Part shown: positions 60,130 through 64,000 of the stretch, in pieces
How positions within the stretch are numbered: position 1 is the first letter of the stretch
Layout of the letters: each line of letters begins with the position of its first letter
Origin: Pirellulaceae bacterium
GTDB taxonomy: Bacteria; Planctomycetota; Planctomycetia; Pirellulales; Pirellulaceae
Direction: 5' to 3'
NCBI GenBank assembly: GCA_018402565.1
Contig: JAGYIQ010000004.1
Coordinates: 1-64,000 of the forward strand
Length of the DNA: 64,000 bases
Made by a program: the position numbers and the translations under genes
Notes under the pieces: generated by a model
The model's input: only the letters and a program-made list of their open reading frames with translations
Told to the model about the DNA's origin: nothing
The model's database searches: none

Positions 60130-62220
60130 ATGACAAGTTTCCCCTCGTTGTTCCACCGAAGTCGCAGCACCTGGCACGGGTCGTCGTGTCAAGCGTCGCG
60201 CCGCCGGCTGACCCGACCATGGGCGACCTGGATTTCACTCGGGTTCCTCGGCTGCTTGCCCAACTCGACCAGCGCCATTCCAGCGTTCGCTCAGGTCTCC
60301 GCACCCCTGGCGTCGCCGTCGCTCCACTCGTTGGCCACGGACTTCGACTCGAACAATCCGCCCCGCCCCACCGAGTGGCGATCCCAGGTCCCGCAGCTGT
60401 TGCCGACCGAGGACCAAGCTGCCCCGTCGCCCGCATGGCAGCCCATCACACTGACTTCCAACTGGGCGTCCGACACAACCGACTCGGACGACACAAGCGA
60501 CTCGGACGGCTGGCGAGCGGTCGGCGGCAGCAACAGCAACAGCAACACCCGCGGCTTCAGCGCTCCAACGCCAATCGCCAGCCGTGATTCGGCCTTGAGC
60601 CAAGAAGCGGACCCATGGGTGCAGACCGTCTTGGCCGAGGGCCAGAAGTTGGCCAACGGCGATCGATGGTCCGAGGCATTGTCGGTCTACCAAGCAGCGC
60701 TGCGGAAAGCCCCCCATAGCTCAACACTGCTCCGTCAACGCCAAACCGCGCGGATCCACGTCGACCTGCGGCACCGCTTGCACGACGCGAAGTACCTGGC
60801 CTACGCCCAAGGTGACTCCGTCGACATGGCCTGGGCTCACCTCAACGAGATCCTCTACAAGATCGAACTGAACCATTTGGAGAAACCCAATTGGACCGAG
60901 ATTTTTAATCATGGCCTCCGCTCGTTGGTCATCGCCAGCGACTACCCAGAGTTCCAAACCCATTTGTGGGGTCGCGAACGGGACGATGAGACACGGCAGA
61001 AATTGCAAAATATCCAGAACCAGTACGCGGGGATGAGTATCCGCAATCACACCGAGATGACTCACGCGGTGCGTGAAGTCGTGGGCGAGTTGCAAACCCA
61101 AGTCGGGTTATCGCCCAGTATCACGCTGCACGAACTGGCCGCGACGGCCGCCTCCGCTCTCGATACCTACAGCACGTTCCTCAGCCCCAGCCAATTCGAC
61201 GACTTGAACTCGCAGATCCGCGGCAACTTCGTCGGCATCGGCGTCGAGCTGCGGAGCCAACCCGAGTACCTGGAGATCGTCAAAGCCATCCCGGGTGGCC
61301 CGGCCGACCGAGCACGGATCCGCGGCGGTGACAAGATGTTGGCTGTCAACGATCAAGCCGTCTCCACCATCGGACCGGACGCCGCCGCTGACCTGTTGCG
61401 GGGCAGCGTTGGCTCCCATGTGACCGTGGTCGTCGAAACCCCAGAAGGCAAGCAGTACCGGTTGAAACTGGAGCGAGCTCGAGTGGAAATCCCCAGCATT
61501 GAAGAAGCCAAGATCGCCGATGCGGCCCACGGGATCGGCTACATCAAGCTGTCCAACTTCCAGAAGAACACCCCGAGCGACTTCGACCGCGCCCTGTTGC
61601 AATTGCAGGCCCAGGGACTCCGCAGCCTGATCTTGGACCTGCGTGATAATCCCGGTGGCGCCCTCGATGCGGCCGTCGCCATCGTCGATCGCTTTGTCTC
61701 GCAAGGCACGATCGTGTCCACCAAGGGCCGCAGCTTCGCCGAGAACATGACCTACGCGGCCAACGCCAACAGCCCCGCCGCCAATCTGCCGCTGATCGTC
61801 CTGATCAATGAGAACTCGGCCAGCGCCAGCGAGATCCTGGCCGTCGCCATCGCGGACCACCGCCGCGGCTTACTGATGGGCGAACGGACGTTCGGCAAAG
61901 GCGTGGTGCAAACCATTCTGCCGCTGACCTCCGGTCGCGGCGGCGTGCGACTCACGACCGCCGAGTACTTCTCGCCGACCGGACAACGCGTGGAGATGCA
62001 GGGGGTCCAGCCCGAGGTCGTCGTGCAAACCGTCGCCCGCCCGAACCTGGATGGACCAACGAACAATGGACAGGCAACCAGCGGTGAAACCGCAGCAGAC
62101 ACGGTCTTGGAAGCAGCGATCCGCCGCTTCACCCAACAAGCCCAGTTTCAACCAAGCGTTCCAGCCCCAACCGTGAGTTCTCGCGACAGCGACTCGACTT
62201 ACTCGCGGTCGCCGAACTGA
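60130..62220 (+). CDS. S41-family C-terminal processing protease with PDZ domain
   Basis: 696 residues from ATG 60130. An N-terminal export signal (WISLGFLGCLPNSTSAIPAF then AQ) is followed by a Ser/Thr-rich linker and a helical region. The PDZ domain is at about 370-450: GIGVELRSQPEYLEIVKAIP then GGPADRARIRGGD. The S41 protease domain follows: LILDLRDNPGGALDAAVAIV, the catalytic serine in NENSASASEILA and lysine in GERTFGKGVVQTI. It acts in the periplasm on unstructured C-termini. The C-terminal tail is extended and low in complexity. It converges on the secreted protein gene, overlapping by 22 bp. Confidence 0.9.
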   Translation: MTSFPSLFHRSRSTWHGSSCQASRRRLTRPWATWISLGFLGCLPNSTSAIPAFAQVSAPLASPSLHSLATDFDSNNPPRPTEWRSQVPQLLPTEDQAAPSPAWQPITLTSNWASDTTDSDDTSDSDGWRAVGGSNSNSNTRGFSAPTPIASRDSALSQEADPWVQTVLAEGQKLANGDRWSEALSVYQAALRKAPHSSTLLRQRQTARIHVDLRHRLHDAKYLAYAQGDSVDMAWAHLNEILYKIELNHLEKPNWTEIFNHGLRSLVIASDYPEFQTHLWGRERDDETRQKLQNIQNQYAGMSIRNHTEMTHAVREVVGELQTQVGLSPSITLHELAATAASALDTYSTFLSPSQFDDLNSQIRGNFVGIGVELRSQPEYLEIVKAIPGGPADRARIRGGDKMLAVNDQAVSTIGPDAAADLLRGSVGSHVTVVVETPEGKQYRLKLERARVEIPSIEEAKIADAAHGIGYIKLSNFQKNTPSDFDRALLQLQAQGLRSLILDLRDNPGGALDAAVAIVDRFVSQGTIVSTKGRSFAENMTYAANANSPAANLPLIVLINENSASASEILAVAIADHRRGLLMGERTFGKGVVQTILPLTSGRGGVRLTTAEYFSPTGQRVEMQGVQPEVVVQTVARPNLDGPTNNGQATSGETAADTVLEAAIRRFTQQAQFQPSVPAPTVSSRDSDSTYSRSPN

Positions 62221-63305
62221 AACGAGCCGGGATCAAAGCCCGGGGGCAAGTCGCCGCCAGGAAAATCCCCATCGCCAAACCCACCCGGTGGGAAATCACC
62301 GCCTGGTGGAAAGTCGCCACCCGGTGCACCGCCAGGGAACCCACCGCCGACGCCGGGCAAACCTTGCACCGCACCGGCGCCCTGCTCAACGGCCTTGCGC
62401 AACGGCGAGGTCAAAGCGCCGAAGAACTTGCCCAGCACCTTGCCGCTGTTGACGTTCTGCATGTTCACCGGCGGAGCAACAGCCGCGGCGTTGCCACCCG
62501 CTGGATTGGCCGGCCGAACGGGCGGAGCAAAAGGGTCGTCGCCACCACCAGTTGGCTGGGCAAACGGGTCGTCGCCACCACCGGTTGGTTGGCCGAATGG
62601 ATCGTCGCCACCTGCCGCGGCGGGCGGCTGAGCGAAGGCATCGGTCGTCGGAGCCTGGACACTCGGGGCCGGCTTGGGTCGACGCGGCGGGGTTGCCGTG
62701 GCGGCTTCCCAACCGGCACCAAACGGCGCGGTTGTGTCACTCAAGGTCGACGGATCCGGCAGGTTCGGCAGCGACGTCGGAGCGACTGGGGGTGGGTCCA
62801 GGATGCTGCGGCCCATCTGGGCCAAGATTTCGCTGCGAGGAATGCCGGCCTTGGCCGATCGCAATTCGCCGCGGCGAGCCATCGCGTCGACCCGCGCAGT
62901 CTCGATCATCGCTCGCTCATCGCCCTGGATCCGCTGCAAAGCGCGAGCAATGTTGTAGTTTCGCTGGCCGAACTGGAGGGCCTCCAATTCCGCACCCCGA
63001 CGGACACTGGCCGCTGCGGCTTCCGTCAATCCCGTCTTCCACTGAGCCAATCCGCGCAAGTAAAAAATACGTGGATCCTCGACATCATCGCTGACAAAGG
63101 CGTCCAGATCCTGCAGCAGTTCGGCGAATTGCCCGTCGTAATAACGATGAATATTGGCACCGAAGACATGCTCCGAGCGAACGGAGTCGGTCGTCTGTTG
63201 AGCGAATATCGCCGCGGGCAACAGGCCTTCCGTCGCTGCCAAGCCCAAAGACAACCCCAAGCCGATCGCGGCACCCTTCAGTTTGAACATCATGCGTCGT
63301 TGCAT
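62199..63305 (-). CDS. Secreted protein with TPR-like N-terminal part and Pro/Gly-rich tail
   Basis: 368 residues. GAGGGA lies 8 bp before ATG 63305. Signal peptide: KGAAIGLGLSLGLAATEGLL then PAAIFAQ. Residues about 40-130 are helical (YDGQFAELLQDLDAFV, FYLRGLAQWKTGLTEAAAAS, RGAELEALQFGQRNYNIARA), like TPR-type bookkeeping proteins of planctomycetes. From 190 on it is proline-rich, with three DDPFxxPTGGG repeats near 245-275, and it ends in a Gly/Pro/Phe/Asp tail (GGDFPPGGDFPPGG). No enzymatic motif. It may be a surface or scaffold protein. Confidence 0.7.
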   Translation of the reverse strand: MQRRMMFKLKGAAIGLGLSLGLAATEGLLPAAIFAQQTTDSVRSEHVFGANIHRYYDGQFAELLQDLDAFVSDDVEDPRIFYLRGLAQWKTGLTEAAAASVRRGAELEALQFGQRNYNIARALQRIQGDERAMIETARVDAMARRGELRSAKAGIPRSEILAQMGRSILDPPPVAPTSLPNLPDPSTLSDTTAPFGAGWEAATATPPRRPKPAPSVQAPTTDAFAQPPAAAGGDDPFGQPTGGGDDPFAQPTGGGDDPFAPPVRPANPAGGNAAAVAPPVNMQNVNSGKVLGKFFGALTSPLRKAVEQGAGAVQGLPGVGGGFPGGAPGGDFPPGGDFPPGGFGDGDFPGGDLPPGFDPGSFQFGDRE

Positions 63306-63612
63306 CTGGCAAATCCCTCACAAGTGAACTTGGTAGCTGGTGAATCGTTGTAGCTGGCTGGATTTCTTCGAGACGGCGTCTCCCCGGGACCCACGCCGTC
63401 GGGCCTGAACCGACCCATTGTAATCGCTAAAAAACCGGCAAACACCCCGGCTTCACAGGTTCCACCCCAGTCGGCCGCCTGCCGGGCCCGGACTTGCCGA
63501 ATATGCGGGCAACCCGACCGACCACAGGCCCGCCAATGCAGCAGATCGCCCCTTCCTGGCGATCGTTGCTCGCCGATCATTACGCGCCGATCGTTACGCG
63601 CCGATCGTTACT
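63306..63612. other. Intergenic region with small GATCGTTACGCGCC repeats
   Basis: About 300 bp between the secreted-protein gene and the mutase gene. Near 63570-63615, GCGCCGATCGTTAC recurs two to three times in tandem. It contains the promoter region of 62199-63305. No other feature was found. Confidence 0.4.
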
Positions 63613-64000
63613 CTAGGTCGCGGCCGCCACCGCTCCGGCCACTCGGCACAAGTCGGTGGACCGCTCCGCCGAGGTCGATTCGGCCACTGCCCGCACAATC
63701 GGCTCCGTGTTGCTGGGGCGGATCAACAGCCAAGCGTCGTCCCAATCCAGCCGAAGTCCGTCCATCCGCGAGGCTCGGGCGTCGGGAAAGTGGGCTTCCA
63801 AACGATCGAACAGGGCGGCGAACCCGGCGTTCGCCTGTTCCGGCCCGACCGAAATCGTCGTCTTGCGGATCTCGTAACGCGGCAATTGGGCCACCAATCC
63901 ACTGATCGGCAGGCCCGAGGCGGCCATCGCATCCAGCACCTGAGCCATGCCGACGAAGCTGTCGCGCACGTAGCCCACACGCGGGTCGATCGGCCCCCCG
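63613..64000 (-). CDS. Phosphoglucomutase/phosphomannomutase, C-terminal part (runs off the window)
   Basis: About 128 residues are visible. RPSNTEPIVRAVAES is the domain-IV phosphate-binding signature of the alpha-D-phosphohexomutase family. The preceding EIRKTTISVGPEQANAGFAA and DGLRLDWDDAWLLIRPSN segments fit domains III-IV. The frame is open to the window edge (GGPIDPRVGYVRDSF), so the start lies outside. The enzyme interconverts hexose-1- and -6-phosphates for glycogen, cell-surface sugar or mannose pathways; which one cannot be judged from this part. Confidence 0.9.
   Translation of the reverse strand, partial: GGPIDPRVGYVRDSFVGMAQVLDAMAASGLPISGLVAQLPRYEIRKTTISVGPEQANAGFAALFDRLEAHFPDARASRMDGLRLDWDDAWLLIRPSNTEPIVRAVAESTSAERSTDLCRVAGAVAAAT

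Overview
The window is high-GC bacterial DNA that reads as a planctomycete, most likely of the Pirellulales. The evidence is a NPYQPP-type small membrane protein, a large secreted protein with a glycoside-hydrolase feel, a multihaem cytochrome with a membrane tail, a DUF6798-like polytopic protein, sparse operons, and an unusually heavy load of short intergenic repeats. Taxonomy is inferred from gene content only.

Layout. 1-3.2 kb: maf and a seven-CXXCH cytochrome. 3.3-4.6 kb: a cluster of ~55-60 bp palindrome-bearing repeats. 4.7-9.8 kb: tRNA-Leu(TAG) and small accessory genes (methyltransferase, GrpB-like, a clipped DUF1801 gene, an exported amidohydrolase, a protein with five tandem HTH-like units, and a broken clan AA aspartic protease pair). 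10.1-25.3 kb: a type I-U (I-G) CRISPR-Cas locus. Its effector genes csb1, csb2 and cas3 are on the minus strand with 4-nt overlaps. A separate Csb2-C-terminal-like gene lies further downstream, beyond a transaldolase relic. The adaptation genes cas2 and cas4-cas1 are on the plus strand, followed by a 42-repeat array. 25.3-34.6 kb: small genes, a macrodomain gene, a DevBCA/MacAB-like exporter operon, and YdeI-like and OsmC genes. 34.7-37.6 kb: a gene for a double-domain IS200/REP-associated tyrosine transposase, sitting between two ~1-kb arms of ~65-bp hairpin repeats in opposite orientation. 37.8-50.4 kb: transaldolase, repeats, an outer-membrane-type protein, a frameshifted ung, a solute-binding lipoprotein, a polytopic membrane protein, an NADH-dehydrogenase-like/SelD fusion, and two low-complexity repeat blocks. 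50.5-59.5 kb: a very large secreted protein, then a probable amino-sugar/sialate set (SSS symporter, AGE epimerase, DapA/NanA-like aldolase). 60-64 kb: an S41 protease, a secreted Pro/Gly-rich protein and the end of a phosphohexomutase gene.

How the parts fit. Cas2 and Cas4-Cas1 would acquire spacers. Csb1 (Cas7-like), Csb2 (Cas5/Cas6-like) and Cas3 would process crRNA, form the surveillance complex and degrade the target. No separate large subunit (cas8/csb3/csx17) is visible, and Cas3 carries ~300 extra C-terminal residues that could supply one. csb1 is frameshifted as sequenced.

The region is also shaped by several non-autonomous elements: an IS66-like MITE with a perfect 8-bp target duplication, a 144-bp foldback element in at least three copies, a 166-bp element with 37-bp perfect inverted repeats, and the transposase-flanking arrays. 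Several lie exactly at gene ends and supply stop codons. The transposase with its inverted arrays, and the Cas3 fusion, are the strongest candidates for undescribed biology. All family assignments are by reading motifs; no database search was run.
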